Shown here: piece by piece, positions 1 through 13,665 of the stretch
Position numbering within the stretch: the stretch's first letter is position 1
How the letters are laid out: each line of letters begins with the position of its first letter
From: Stratiolaelaps scimitus
Taxonomy: Eukaryota > Arthropoda > Arachnida > Mesostigmata > Laelapidae
Assembly: GCA_019614645.1 (NCBI GenBank)
Contig: JABWDB010000007.1
Coordinates: 6,709,501-6,773,500, forward strand
Length of the DNA: 64,000 nucleotides
Direction: 5' to 3'
The notes under the pieces: model-generated
Seen by the model: only the letters and a program-made list of their open reading frames with translations
Database searches by the model: none
What the model was told of the DNA's origin: nothing
Translations under genes and position numbers: made by a program

Positions 1-686
1 ATGGTCCGGATCTTCAGTAAACAGTACTACGGACCAACGGAGAGTGGCAGGCGCCTACCGGAGCTCGTACATACTTGAAACTATATATATATATGCTTAC
101 TACTACTTATTTGGTCTAACCAGCATCTGTTTGCTACGGCTAAGTTGACCTCTGCCGTTGATAGTCTCATACTAAATACAAGTAAATATTATAGACGGTA
201 GAGTAGCATCGACGTTTAGAGCAGTCGGGAGTGCCTCAAAAGTATCTACTATGGTTGTAGCAGTAGAAGTTGTATTAGTCGTGGTGGTAGTTAGAGAACG
301 GACGCACTTTTCCAGCAGAGATCGGACGAGGGGAGATATGGGCACAGCTCTGTCTGTAATGCAAAATGCATCTCATACGTTAGCCTTCAGACATGTCCAC
401 ATGGGCGCCGAGGTTCGTGTGATGACCAAGGCCATCGTCCACGACCTGAAGCGGTTGCACGCCTGGCCTGGCAAGGCTGCGCTCTGGGCACATTGTGTGC
501 GACTCGCATTTCAAACTTAAACAACAACGGTTGAGTTTGCTTCGGACTTCCTTCCGGTGCTGTGGCCGGTAAGGGCATCGTTATGCTACAGTTATGGCAC
601 TGTTGGTCCGCTCATGGTGGTACGCGCCGCCCAGCATCAGCCGGCAATATGTACGTGCTATAAGAAAAGCTGATATAGACACGCAT

Positions 687-700
687 ACACACACACACAC
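687..700. repeat. (CA)n microsatellite
   Basis: Short uninterrupted CA run. Confidence 0.7.
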
Positions 701-1288
701 ATACATATAATAGTATATAGGAACAACTACTCGCATAGGGAAATGCTGCTGCTCACCGCTCTCTCCAGAGGCGGTGGTGGCGGCGAACGAGGGTATCTGC
801 TATCTTGAAAGGCAGACCATAGGCTTGAAGTGATATAACATACTCGGCGTGCGAGCAAGGTCGACGGAGCTTGGCGGGAAGCGATAGGGATGGCCTCATT
901 GTCTCGCATTGTTCCCACAGAAGAAATAAGCAAAGAATCGTCTCAGAAAAAGATTTTGGTGCTAACATTTTGGACAGTGCGTCGGCTGTTTCTGATAGGG
1001 AACGTTCTCCAACGGCGCAGCGACTTTCGGCCCATACCGTCACATGCAATGGCTGCGACTCGTCTCAAACGTACGGGTCGAACGTTGTTACCGATTGCGC
1101 CAGGCGACGCCGAACAGGCGGTACTAATGAAATAGTAATGTTCCGTTTAACCGAAAAACTAACCGTAAAGCCGAGATTAATATGACAATTTCCACTAGTT
1201 CCTGGATCAGTCAAATTCTTGACATGAGGGTCAGTTCGGCCATTGTTGCGATTTACCATCGGCTCTGCAGGTAAATCCTTGACAGTAC

Positions 1289-1306
1289 ATATATATATAT
1301 ATATAT
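1289..1306. repeat. (AT)9 microsatellite
   Basis: Uninterrupted dinucleotide run. Confidence 0.8.
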
Positions 1307-3112
1307 CCATATCTAGCTGTATCCGCACTTGCCACTGGTCCGTGCTGAGGGAGATTATTGCGTACGAGCGTTCATATTTGGTCCAAACGTGCTGCGTACA
1401 AATCGCTTGGTATGCTGGCAACATATGTACATGTATACTTAACTGTCGTGAATAATTGCACTGCACATATGCATTTATTATATTTAATACTGACAGCATC
1501 CACCTGACGGCGCTGTTTGAGTGTCCCACTGGGTCCAAAGTAACGTCACTGTCACCCCCTCGAGTAAATTGATTATCACCGAAGGACAACATTTCACAAC
1601 ATTCATTTAATTGAAAAAAACACAGTTGGCGGGAACCCTTTCTGGCTATACGCCTCTATTTATCTGACGGATAATAGACGTGTCGTTGTTTCCTCATGTA
1701 ATAAACATATTGTGATATGCTCTGATTAAATTGTTATATATATGATATCTTTAAGATATTACAATAAAATATTTGGTGACTTTTTATATCTCATTATTAC
1801 ATCACCGTTTCTATAATATAAAAGTGTATGCTGAAACTGAATTGTAGATTTTTAGGTGGGACGAAGAAAAAAAAATATATATATATACATGTCCATATGT
1901 CTAGCACCCATCTAATTTAACGTAAGAGTCTGTACTATTATAGAAACTGTTCGATACGTGTCTGGCACCAAAGCTATGACTAACACGACGATCGGATGAA
2001 TCTATGCTATGAATTGATATCACGAATCATAGCTGTGGTGAAACGATTTTGAACAGGAAATGCGGTGAACGTTTCTTGTTTGTTTATACACCTTTAGCAC
2101 TGTTGCTTATCTTCAATACAAAAAAAAAATAGTGCACGGAGCTGAATTCTGCATAGACGGTTGCCCCACCAGTGCACGTATGAGTTTGCCGAGACGCGCT
2201 CATCTCGTGATGTCGGTCAATCTTTCATACTGCGTAATACGCGTGCTCCACGCGATACAGAAATGAGATCGCTTCCAGAGATTCTGGGATTCAGTTCTAG
2301 ATAAGAATCTATTGATGTGATCTCGAGCATTGTTGCCACGGTAGACTCAGCGTATGGTGATGTACAATGTTATACTAAACAATTTTACTAAATTTTTCTA
2401 CGAGAACTTCACCGTTGTAAACGTGCAGCTCCGTCGATAAACTTCATCAATGAAACGAATAACTGCTTTCGATAGTTTAACAAGTCATGTTGCATGCACA
2501 TATGTATATGGTGGCTGCTCTTGATCCTCTCTAACAACAATTATCAGTACGATAGTAGCATTATAAAATCCATTAGTATTCTAGAATATTACTCGACATG
2601 GCGCCGCTTCGTGAAAAAAAACGCCGGGTTGTTTTTACCTCGGTTTGTACTGTGATCCCGGTCATGCAGCAGCACCTTTAACTGCCATTGCTTGAAACGC
2701 AATAGGACCCGAGCATTAGACAGTAGTATAGTCAACAGAGCGGTATTTAGGCGCCTCGTATATTTTTGGAGAGACCAGGCGCGGTTAGCCTCCCTGCATT
2801 CACCACTCATCATCCTTTTAGATTCGCTATATTTCGAGTGTTGCTCGCTGTGTCACTCTCTATGTGTTATAGCTGAAGCTGTTGTTCGACTTAGCAGTGG
2901 CGCTTTGCAAGAGCATTGAAATCGATACCGCCGAATTCGATTAGCCGAATGTGGTCCACACGGTGCCCGTTTCAATCGCAATAGCAGTTCATCAGCACTA
3001 TTAGCGAGTATTAGGTTCTCTCCTCCCGAGTTCTGTCAAGAGTAGCCTATAAATACTCGAAAAGGCTTTGAAGGCCAACAGCAAAAGATCAATCCTATTA
3101 TCGTTGAGATCG

Positions 3113-3132
3113 ATATATATATATATATATAT
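3113..3132. repeat. (AT)10 microsatellite
   Basis: Uninterrupted dinucleotide run. Confidence 0.8.
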
Positions 3133-3335
3133 TGCGAGCTGCTCAGTAGTTCATCTGATTTGAAAAACGACCAGATATCCACTTAGGAGTGCGAGAGGAC
3201 ATCATAGGACATCACGGATTAATTGCTGAGCCTCGTTGACGACCGTTGTCATTAGTAGTTAATCTTGATAGGTAAGCAAGCGAGGTGATACGAAATGCTA
3301 TGGGAGGTTAACCCAGAACGGACTTTATTTTTCAT

Positions 3336-3393
3336 TAATTAATAATATTATTAATTATTTTCTTTATTGTTATTATTATTATTATTATTATTA
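3336..3393. repeat. AT-only palindrome followed by (TTA)n
   Basis: 3336-3357 is a perfect 22-bp palindrome of A and T. 3368-3393 is a (TTA)n run. Confidence 0.7.
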
Positions 3394-3999
3394 CTTCTAT
3401 TTCATAATACGAACGTAGAAAAATGACAGGTTCGTATGTCTTGCTGCGAATATAGCGAAAGCAACCGGATGCAATCAAAGGTTCGCAACTAATTGTATAA
3501 TTATATATTTGGACGCGATGTAAAGTGATCTTATCCGAAGAGGACTTCCGCAAACCCTTTACAAGCTAATCATTGTATAGGGAGGCGTATGAATTCCGAT
3601 TGATTTACTCATGATCAAGTCGCATATGATTCTCTATATGTAGGTCTAGATGCCTTGGCTGCCTCCTTACTAGGGAAATTTAAATACTTTTGATTTTTAC
3701 CGAGAGGAAATCCATTCGGATGAAACACTTCTAAATCTACGAAAATGTGTCCACCTCTGTTCCTGTGAAATATGGAATGCGTGTTTATACATTCTACGGA
3801 GAGTCAACATCTTTCGTTGTCACGGACCATAACTTCTCATCTACCTAGGCCTGCGTGGCAATGGTCCACAAACAATTGCAGTGGTTTCTCTCCACTTTCT
3901 CTGCAGATTTCGTTGATCTTCTCAGTTCTCTTTTTCTTACCCGCTGGCAACAAGCGGCAGCTACCGGCGATTTATCCTTGCCCTATTCTATCGGGCATG

Positions 4000-6500
4000 A
4001 CTCAATTCAATCATTGTCGACTCGTCTGAAGGCTTGGTGTCTCCCTCCCAACCCAATGAGGACGTCATCAATGATCCCATTTCCCAAAGTCATCTCTAAT
4101 GCCACCCCTTTCCCTAATTCCTCTGTACAGCGAGCGTTAGCGGGCGAGACCGCCACCGCAGCCAGAGCTACCGCCGCCAGACATGATCCATGTCCCATAT
4201 TTCCCGTCAGGCAACGCCTAACGTTCAGCAAAGGTGGACGTCCATTTTGGTGAATCGATTTCCAATGCACTCGCTCGCGCGCCTGTAGCCGCCGCCGCCG
4301 TCGCAGCCGAGGGCACCAGCGCCTCAACCCATGTTTTTCTCAGTTATTCCCGCCTCTTATGGAGCACAACGGGGACCGTGTCCTAGGGCGACCATCGGGA
4401 GACCACCGAGATGAAGAATAAGCAGGCGGAAGAATTGCCGTCAGTGGGGGGGCCGATACGACAACGAAACGTCGGGATCAATGTGTCCAGCAAAAAAATG
4501 GGCCCTATCGAATGCGTGGTGTCGTTGATTTAGTGAGACAGGTAGGCGAGACTACAATGAACATTGTCAGTAACCGAAACAAAGACTCTCTCGGCCTGCA
4601 CGTACCCATATGTATATCCGTCGTGTAAGTGCCTCATGGCTTATGTCGCGAATGGAATTGTGTAAACCTCTAGAACCGTCCATAGTTGACTGGAACAAAA
4701 TTGAGTACACGATAATGAATGCCACTTGGTACTATCATAGTTGAACTCTGCAAAGATAACCAGTCAGGAACAAGAATTCAACTTCAGCAGCAGGGAATAT
4801 GGGCATGCTTACAAACAAAAAAGTGGTATTGATTATATCCCACAACACCAAGAGCATTAGTGGAAGAATTTTACTACAATTCTGTGTAGTGCACTGAGTG
4901 TTTCGCACACATTAGTATTTTCTCTAGAGCCTAAATAGTCTGATAAGCATCACGTTAATACAGGTAATAATCGTTATGGCTCTAGCACACCAAGGAAATC
5001 ACTTCGCCGTTCTGGCAACCGATGGAAATTACTCAGAAAGCAGAAATAATTTCTTACGAATTTATACGACCAGTAAGGGCAAACATTCAATATAGAACTT
5101 GAGTGTGCTTTGGTATTAATAATAATAAAGGTTCTTCTAATCATACTGTATATACTAATACAGTGTCCGGGACATCGAGCCAGTTCCCATAGCAGGTATA
5201 TTTTTCCGACGTTTACCAGTGCAAATGTGTGCAGTCTAGTGATCGCAGGCACAACAGTGGCCAATTCACAACACAGAGCCCGTCTCACTGTACAAATTCG
5301 GAATGCTACGAAGGATTCAGGCCCGACCGGCTGTGCCCGGTGGCTAAGAAATGGTGGCACAGCTGAAATCAACTGCGCAATATAATACCAGGGATTCAGT
5401 TTCGACTCCGTCAGCCTAATCCTGAATGGTGCACGTACAAGGAATGCTTCGCAAAATCAATGCTATAGACGGCCGAGCAAACCTCCAGCTGTGGCTAGTA
5501 GGATGTGGGTGTCTTCTCTGCTATACCACTGCGCCATTTGTTCAAATGCAACACCGCTAACACCTCTACCACCACTACCGCGACGACCATACCTCAGTTG
5601 CACGGAGTTGTCGAAGTACCGATATCTTTGTGTGCTTTGGAATTTACTCTCTGCAACAAACAGCGATAGCCCATACCCTTGCCCTGCACACCGTCCTCTG
5701 CGTGGCCAAAAGGCGAACGTCCACTAGTGGCCTCCACGTTCTCTAGATTCTGGCTAGCCTAAGATACACATACGCACACACGACACTTACAACCGCACGG
5801 TGCTATGGTGTTTAGGTTGGAGCTGCGGTCAGATCTGCCCCCTTCTGTGGCTCTCAGCCGGCCAGGCCAACTCCTGCCAAGGGAGCATTGGATATTGAGC
5901 GTTTTCCTTCGCTTGCCAATGGCGAAAACTCGGCATGTCGGCAAAGTCGTGTCCTATTCGCGCAGCTACCAGCTGGCCTGTGAACGCCTACGTTATGCCA
6001 ATGCTCCTCCTACATCACAACATCGTCGGCACGACCACAGCAACAGCCACTCGCCTAAGGAGGGTCCGCGACTGAGCAAACATTGCTGGTAAATTCTCTT
6101 TAGAGCAACAAGCCGCGTGGCCTTTGGCCCTGCGATTATATACGGAAAAAGTTACTGTTGGTTTTGCTAGGCTGCTGGTGTTCAATGATTTCGCTTCGAC
6201 AGTAGAGAAGGAAGGCTTTTGTACTCCCAACAGACCTTCGTCGCCGCACCGCGTTTGAGTTCTCTCAGCAAACGAATGCGCAGCGTGTGATATGATCAAA
6301 ACTATATGCATATACAACAACACCCTCATATTTTCTGTGCTTCGCAATAGACATACAGGCAAATAGAAATGTTGGCTTCGGTCGTGCAGGTGCAGGCCTT
6401 CCCGGAACGCGAGCACAAAATTTGATGATTGAAATATTCAACATCATTGCCGTGAACGCGAACAAGACAGTCGGGTACTCAAACGCGGCTCGACGTTAGT
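4000..6500. other. Mixed-composition spacer with short open frames
   Basis: Frames of 100-133 codons occur on both strands (around 4.0-4.3, 5.0-5.4 and 6.0-6.4 kb), none with a convincing splice pair or protein-like composition. The one supported item is the SINE head at 5.33 kb. Confidence 0.3.
5330..5412 (+). repeat. tRNA-derived SINE head
   Basis: Plus-strand A-box-like TGGCTAAGAAATGG near 5340 and B-box-like AGTTTCGACTCC near 5398, about 57 bp apart, the normal spacing of a tRNA-type internal promoter. No acceptor stem pairing, so a SINE relic rather than a tRNA gene. Confidence 0.4.
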
Positions 6501-7593
6501 TTTGCCTATTTTCTAACAAAACCCAAATTATTGTTTTCGCGAGGGCTGAAATGTCTTTGCACCGATACCCCCGCAAAGGGCAGCACTACCTGTGGCTCGA
6601 TGGAGCGCACCAATTTCGACTATATTCGCGAAGAGGGACCGCAGCAATATTGAGCCTAACCAAGTCTACCAGTTGAAAATTCCTAGTGTCTGCCAAAAAA
6701 ACGAACGAGAATGGATTACTCCTCCTGAATCCTGACCGCGAGTCAGACTTTATTTTATATTTATTCCTTATCCGTTCACCATATAGGCCTCGGGCTCAGA
6801 AGGGCAACGGCACGGTCTTTTGTGTTTCGAGACCAAATATTCGCTCTGTCGTCTCGCCCCTCCGCGTCCTCATCCAGAAACGGCATTGCCATGCAACATC
6901 AGTTCGTTTCTCTGCGTCTACCGAAGCCATCCTTTCCTTTCCTGTTGATTGACGACTGTTGCTACCTTTCTCACACTGCATCGCCCTTTTCTGCTCTCAC
7001 TCTGAGATAGTGCTCGTACGCACAATTTGTACGAACGGCTGGTGAGCATTCATTGCACCGCGTGCTCCACAGCACTAGTGAGCCGGTGAAGGATGGGCCG
7101 CTTTTTCGCCGGGATGTTCCGCCCCGATCATGGCCGCTCGAGAGCTACAGGCTCAGGCCGTACGTTCTGTGCTCCTCCATAGAGCCTTGCGTTCGGACGT
7201 GGTTCGCTGGCACAGGAAGAGGAGGTATAGGGCTTCCATCATGCATAGGTGCTCTCTTCCGCAGTAGCTGAATATCCGCTGGTAGCGCTGTCGCCACTGC
7301 TGCTCTCACTACCATCAGCACTGGAACTGATACGGACCCGAACCTTCCCTCGTGCGGCGCTTTGGAGCCTCGCCCCTCCCCCACCTCCCTCTGCTCATTG
7401 CGTTCGTTGTCGTCGCCATTGGCTATATTTTCCCGGCTGCCTCCGCAGAAGCATGTGCATACCAAACAGAAGGGAACGAGAAATCCACAGAGAACGTACG
7501 GAAAAAAGCACGCACTTTCCAGAAAAAAGGAAATTCCCGATTCTGTTCGAGCCATTGAGATTTCCCTTTTCCACTGACGCGGGGCACTTGCGA

Positions 7594-7634
7594 GGAGAGA
7601 GAGAGGGAGAGAGAGAGAGCAGCCAGCGAGCGAG
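7594..7634 (+). repeat. (GA)n tract plus GAGC repeat
   Basis: A purine tract with one GGG interruption, then GCGAGCGAGCGAG. It lies 39 bp before the ATG at 7673, so it may be 5' leader or promoter sequence. Confidence 0.7.
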
Positions 7635-7672
7635 CGAGTACAGACCAGTCTGTGACACGAACTCAGGCCGCG

Positions 7673-8071
7673 ATGGCGGCTGGCTCGCCCCGGCGCGACC
7701 CCCGTTGCCGAGGCTCCTGCGGCTTCTCCGCAGCTCGGCGGTGCCCGCATAGCTACATACAGCAGCGGAAGCAAACCTCAAATTGGCAAAAATTGAAATG
7801 TATCGATGTGGCAAAGTCGCTCCCCTCTGGTTCTTCTCAAGTCAGAGACGCCCCCGCCTCCCCACAGTGCAGCGTTGTTCCCACGCACGTCGCACGTATG
7901 TCCGCTGTGCCTTCTGATGTTGGGTGGCGCATTTTTCCTCGCGTTCTTGCTTGTCCTTTCGCGTTTCCTAGAGGTTGGCGGAACGGACGGCGACAAATAA
8001 TGCGCAAGGGCGGAACAAACTGTGAAGTGCGAGAGAGCCATAGTGCGACAGATAGATTGAGACGGCGATAG
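7673..8071 (+). CDS. ATG frame in a GC-rich, GA-repeat-preceded block
   Basis: The ATG has good context (CCGCG before, GCG after) and follows a (GA)n tract and a GAGC-repeat, an arrangement often seen in arthropod 5' regions. 132 codons are open, Arg/Ser/Pro-rich with no recognisable domain. A 209-codon minus-strand frame (7145-7774) and a 167-codon plus frame (7249-7752) overlap, so the openness is largely compositional. The block may be a promoter and 5' exon rather than this exact frame. Confidence 0.13.
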   Translation: MAAGSPRRDPRCRGSCGFSAARRCPHSYIQQRKQTSNWQKLKCIDVAKSLPSGSSQVRDAPASPQCSVVPTHVARMSAVPSDVGWRIFPRVLACPFAFPRGWRNGRRQIMRKGGTNCEVRESHSATDRLRRR

Positions 8072-8459
8072 CAGCCGCTTCGTGTCTGTCCATTAGAAGA
8101 GTGGATGGAACGAATGCGAATGGTCCTGCGCCAGCCCCATGAATGACCCGAACGGCTATCTTCTTTAGCGGCGCCGGGCCGCCGAGAGACGCCTCCCCGT
8201 CATATTTGATATTGAAGTGGCCGGGTGGATGTTGCAGTAGGTCGTTGAGGTGGGCAGTTGTCTCGGCCCGCAGGGGAGGGCGACGCCGAATCGATAGACG
8301 ATAGCAGGCATATCCATGATAGAATTGCGACGAGGTCGCGACCAGCCCCAGAGGAATGGGAGCGTACGTAGGAGAAGGGTGCGCTTTGAAATGAAACATT
8401 ATCGTATATCGCTTGACTTTTCCCGGAGGTTCCGACCAGTGCAATGAAAGTCAACTTGA

Positions 8460-11400
8460 AATAATGTTATTTTAGGAAAGGCACAATTGCTGTCAATATT
8501 GTGTGTGTCGCTCGCTGAGACGCTGTGAGTGTTGAACTAGTTAACTGGATGGAGAGATTATTTCTAAGTTGGTGTATCTAAGTTGTGCGGGGGTGGCCAT
8601 CGATGGTATAATTTTTTATAATTTTGGGTGGTGATTTTATGGGAAAGCCTTCTAAAACAGAGACGCAGGCGAATTCAAGAGATCGCGTTGATATATTGTA
8701 TATGTTATGGTGTTTCTCTACATTGTAATCGACACGAGACAGTATAGACAGGAGCGCATTTCGCTGAGCTCCTCGTATGTCGAATGTATAGCCAAGTTAG
8801 TATCGGTATTTGACACTTAAAATGCCAACATCTGTATAGTAGTAGTCGTTTGCGGCTGCTTAGGGAGAACCTCGAGTCTAATATTTCGTTCTTGATATCC
8901 AGCGGTTTAGTCGAAACTCGGTGACGTCGACCCGGCAGCGAAAGAATCAGTGAACTGTATATTTGGGTGAGTTAGCGATTGCACCATTAGCTGCAAATAT
9001 ATGTGTAAAGGGGAAGTCTTAGAGCTAGGGGACTCTGATTTCGCTTGCTCTAAAATGTATGTTTTTTATTTCGTATATTTTTATACTTGTTATCGAGCCA
9101 AGGTTCACATGGAAAACGTACTGCTTTCAACTATACACTCGCTTCCTAAGTCCGTCACAATTCTTCAGTGAGACTGTCATTTCGTTGCTGCTGGTTTAGC
9201 GGCATGCAATCGTTGTAAGTGTGACATGTTCGCAGAGCCTCAATACCTTACAATACTTAAATGTCCCAATCACTACATAGAGAGACTTGAAACGCACCCT
9301 AATTTAGTTTCGAAATATTTGCAAGACAGACAGACAAATGTAGCTGTTCGCTCTTCCAAATGCCCATTGCCCAAAATACTGTTGGCTAGCAATGCGGGCC
9401 ATCCACTCAAGGAGCATAGCAAAACAGCTCTCGTCTTGTTTTAACTCCTGTTTGGCGTTCTGTATCCGGCCGAAACCCAAGCGTGGTAAATAACGCTCCG
9501 AAGTTTTCCGAAAAATGTTCCGTGATCTGATTGTCCCAAAAATCATGTGTCCCAATGCATTTTGTGTAGCGTAAGAGGTGCCATGCTATCGTATGATACA
9601 GTGGCAGGGTAAACCATTGTCGGTCCTTGCGTAGCGGTACGATGAGGTAGAGACTTTTGACGTGTTTCTTCTTTACACTTGCCTTACTCGCGAGAATCAC
9701 ATGGAATTATTCCTCGATTAGATGGAGCGGTCGCCAACCGCACGCCGAAATACTAACGGTGGCATAACACAAACCTGCCGTTCGGCAAAATGTGAGTCGA
9801 CGCCGGGTGAAAAAGTAAGTTTAGAGATATGGCACAGGGGTACTATCTGTCCGTTATTTATCATTCTTCCCAAAACTTCCCCTACTACCATTAATGTACG
9901 TGTCTTTGTTTATTAGCCAACATGTACAGGATACTTCGTTATTGTCCAGCCTGTAAGGAGTTGCATCCCAGATGATACAACTTTTTTTGATTTCCATAGC
10001 TGACCCTCCTCTGTTTTTCCTTCTATGATAGGCCTCGGTACAACCGCTGTATAGCATTGCTCCAATCACCTGTCGGAAGGAGGACGGGGGGGGGGGACTC
10101 ATGCGAGAGCAATTATAGTTGAGTTAGTCAGAAGTAGGAATTATTCATGAACTTTTTCCTTTTTTTTGGACCTTACACTGGCATTTGGTAGGTCATTCTA
10201 GATATAAGTGGATTTCCTCCAACCGACCTGTATATGTGCCGGCAGCGCAATGTTAACAATATCTAGGCATACAATAATTAGGAATTGTTTCTATCCAAGC
10301 AAGCAACGATTTCGTTGATCGAACCGGCGAGCACAAATCGTGGTATGCTGTTCCTGGTTTCCATGATTACTGCACGCAAATATATAGCATTAGCCAATCA
10401 GGCCACGCCGCTACGGAACTCCCACATCCCTCCGTATTCGGGAGGGACCATATAATATAAGCGGTAACGCGGGTCAGGATTAGCGGTGTCGACTCGAATA
10501 GTCGTATACCAGTCGTCTGAGTTCCCCGGCGTAAGAATAGACGCTGCGCACTAGCCACAGGTTGCAGTGAGACGGGAGACGAGCGCTGGAGCAATATGTT
10601 TCTGGTTTCTCTCGAGACAAGTCATTTTTGGAGTGGGCAGTAATGAGAACGGTTAATAATTACTTCCTTCTGCCAGTAAATAATTGCTGAATTCTAATCG
10701 TCTCCGTTACGGAGCCCTGCATGGCGTTTATATTTTCGATTGAGTTGGTATTTTGTTTGCTTCTCTTTGTATTATCTCTGAAAATAGTCACGCCGGTACA
10801 AATGCACACTAGCGCTCCGGTTCGTATTTTCCAACTTATTGATACCTAGAGATGAGGGAACCCTTGTAGCCTCTCATAGGTGATGCGCATGTTTGAGCCT
10901 CAAGAATGGTAACGCTTATACGTATACTCACTTTTTAAAAAATAAAGGAGAATTCATTTTTCAATGCCTTTTAGAAATGTGAAACTATTCCAAAGGTTAC
11001 AGGTATCTCTTTCTTTATAACTATCGTAGAAAGTATACACTTGTATAACCAATAGAGTCTATAGTATTTTCTTAACATCTATGTAAAACAGTGAACAAAC
11101 TTGTTGAACAAAGCGATATTTTGGAGATCCACGCGCGTGACGTTGGCTTGGATCCATACGCGAAGCTGCGACACTTACGTGAGAGTGACCATATCAGGGG
11201 TCTTGGTTCCCCTTGCTCCGTCGCTCTCGGAAGGCGTCTCAATGTCGGGCTTCCAATGTAGTGTGAGCCCTCTATTCTGAGGTCCTCCTTGCGAGGGATT
11301 CTCATTGTGCGGCCTCTCCCCGCCATGGAGAACCATTACCACACCACCCTGGCCTCCACACTGGCTGGTCACCTGAAACATCATTCAACAAACACGCATC

Positions 11401-12480
11401 GTCATTATACACTGTCATCTGAGCAAAACATTCACCTCCTCCACTACCTTGTATGTAAAAGTGTTGATGACGCACAGTGTACGTAGCGGAGCAGCTACAA
11501 ATATCGTAGTGTATGTATAGTATTGTACTAATAATCTAGTTAGTATAATATGCTGTAAGATATGATGTGCTGTAGGATAGGCGATACGAAAATTTCGCCC
11601 ATGGTCTGTGCCTAACGTAATTTCTTACGTTGAAAATTCCCGCTCTGTCGCCTGGGGACGAGTCAATGCGCGACGCCTCTTGACATTACCGAGCCAATAA
11701 ATGACCGTTACCACTTCTAATGCCATCGCTAGGTAGACTGGCTTTGAGGCAGCCTCCATTCAATTGTCAGGCTAGTCCTATTCTTGATTTGAGAACAGCG
11801 AACATTTATCTTCTGAGGACTCTTTCGTTGGTTTTGTCCGCCGCGGCGGTCGCCATACGGAGACGGGGCCGTCCGCTCTGCTCCACTCCGCACTGTACAC
11901 ACAGTCGCATAGCTGCTCGAGTGTAATCGAGCAGCTCCGGCGCTGGCATCTCGTATGGGCTCCCACAAGGGCGAATCCCTCCCTTCTGTGCAAATCCTTT
12001 CGAGCGCACAGAGGAAGAACTCGGTATGAGCCTTAGGCTGATCCTTTACACCCACGCCCTATGCCCTCCGTCTATCCCCTCTTACCGACATTGACAGACG
12101 ATTGCCATACGAGCTGCTGCTATCTCTGCTGAATCGCGCATCGTTTCAATTCCTCCCTTGCAGAGGAACTTTAGACGCTGCAATTCGATCGGATTTTACT
12201 ATTGGCAATCTGCGCGGCGCGGTACGGCGCGGTGTGGTGAAGCGCCTGCAGATTGCCGATGTCGGAGGACATGTGCGTTAAGTGGGGGACTCGAGCAAGG
12301 CCATTAGAATTGAATTGAATGAAAGCTTGCAATATGTACACAAGTTTACATACATTCATGTTACAAGTTTGACTGTAGCTGACTGGTGTGAACTGACCTG
12401 AGGGCAGCCTTATGTGTATGAAAAATGAAGGATATATGTTGTAAAGTAATTGTAATAGGAGGAATCTATTGAGGCAAATG
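8460..12480. other. AT-rich non-coding spacer
   Basis: No supported gene. Contains the poly-G run at 10.09 kb and scattered frames under 100 codons, apart from one of 108 codons (11.73-12.06 kb). Confidence 0.35.
10086..10096 (+). repeat. Poly-G run
   Basis: Eleven consecutive G in otherwise mixed sequence. Confidence 0.7.
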
Positions 12481-12486
12481 TAAAGT

Positions 12487-12620
12487 TATCATTGGTTTAG
12501 TAAAGGAACTGCAGTTTTACAAAGCTCAAGTTCACTAATATGTCACGTCATGGGACTCGAACCTGCGGCCCCCGGCTTTTTCAGCCAAAAGAGTAGCTGT
12601 CCAAGCCACAGCGTTGACTT
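12487..12620 (-). repeat. SINE family A, copy 1 (tRNA head plus tail)
   Basis: Read on the minus strand: an A-box-like TGGCTTGGACAG, a perfect B-box GGTTCGAGTCC (553-563 of the 12 kb block), then a tail with GAACTTGAG and CTGCAGTTCCTTTA. The tail recurs at 26.4 and 28.7 kb. Flanks cannot form the tRNA acceptor stem. Confidence 0.65.
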
Positions 12621-13589
12621 AACTAAAACAGCAGGTGAAATTCCGGCATAAAGAACACTACCTTTGTAGTATACATACAATATGTCAACGACGCTACGAT
12701 CCATTAGCTAAAAGAAGTAAGCGCAGAACGATATCCCTGTATTAGACAGGCTTGCCTATACTTAGCTCAATAAAGAGGACGTGGCATTAAATCTTCATTT
12801 TTAGACGCATTACTTATACTGTGCTCTGTGCACAACTTCCGTTCGAGTGCTCTACGTCCAAGTTCTGTGAACGTACCCTATCGACATGCTCATCTGCCTG
12901 AAAAGGTACCACCTCCAAAAAACCGACACCTATGTGAAACGACCACCTGCTCTTGACTACGTCGGCTCGGGCTATTTTCGTACTTTTCTGAAACTCATCT
13001 CCGACTCGGGGCCATAAATCTGCGAGGGATGATGTATGCCTAGAACTTTTAGCCACCTAAGTCTACTAGCTGATACGGTCAGTGGCAAAAAGAACACTTT
13101 GCTTCTCTAAAACTATCGTCTTCGTATTTTTATGGCTACTGCACCTCTATTATTGATTAGTAATTAGATGAGCCATATCCGACACTTGAAAATAGAAAGA
13201 AAATGATCCGCTCCTGTGGCCGGATCTCTATCTACTCCTTAACACATCGAACGCGTCGGCTTCGACGGCGCGTTCACAACACCGTTTCTAACACCGTACC
13301 TATCTGGTTTCTAAACTCTCGCCGACTGCTAACGTCCGAATCATAGAATGATGCCAGTAATTACCACAGCGCACATCAACGTTTTCGATAACTGCGCGGC
13401 CCAGTAGCGCCAGCGAAACTTTTAAATGGCTGATTAAGCAACAATTAAACCCTTGGAAACGCCATTATACCCAATTTATTAACAGTGGAGCGCCTTCGAG
13501 TATCAGCTGGTATAGGAGAGCACGTTATCGTCATCTATTCGTATGGCGTTTTACTACGAGAAATGTCGGCTGGGAAAATCGGCACCGCC

Positions 13590-13665
13590 TTGGGGCGATG
13601 ACGAGTTTCGAACCTGCGAGCCGAGACGTATCCCACTACCGGCCGATTTGTCCAACATGTGTCCC
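13590..13665 (-). repeat. tRNA-like SINE head
   Basis: Minus-strand GGCCGGTAGTGG (A-box-like) and CAGGTTCGAAACTC (B-box-like), followed by GCGGTGCCGA, a word also found behind the B-box at 35.97 kb. Confidence 0.45.

Larger units (their letters stand above)
1..3990. other. AT-rich non-coding spacer
   Basis: No exon-like frame with splice support. The 175-codon minus frame at 1065-1592 crosses a (TA)n tract and has no coding composition. A 25-codon ATG frame opens at base 1, and the first 35 bases hold a 7-bp inverted repeat; both could be the edge of something larger outside the window. Confidence 0.4.
7050..8450. other. GC-rich block, possible promoter and 5' exon region
   Basis: High GC with open frames in most reading frames of both strands, a (GA)n tract and a good-context ATG. 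Looks like a gene start, but strand and frame cannot be fixed from sequence alone. Confidence 0.3.

Noticed and set aside
1065..1592. 175-codon minus frame
   Set aside because: AT-rich region, includes a (TA)n run read as Ile-Tyr repeats, with no protein-like composition.
3336..3357. 22-bp perfect palindrome as a regulatory site
   Set aside because: Made only of A and T next to a (TTA)n run; expected from simple sequence.
7145..7774. 209-codon minus frame
   Set aside because: Two plus frames of 139-167 codons and another minus frame overlap it. It crosses the GA tract, and no domain or splice context supports it.
12541..12620. Functional tRNA gene
   Set aside because: The B-box is perfect, but acceptor, D and T arms do not pair and the tail is a repeated SINE tail.
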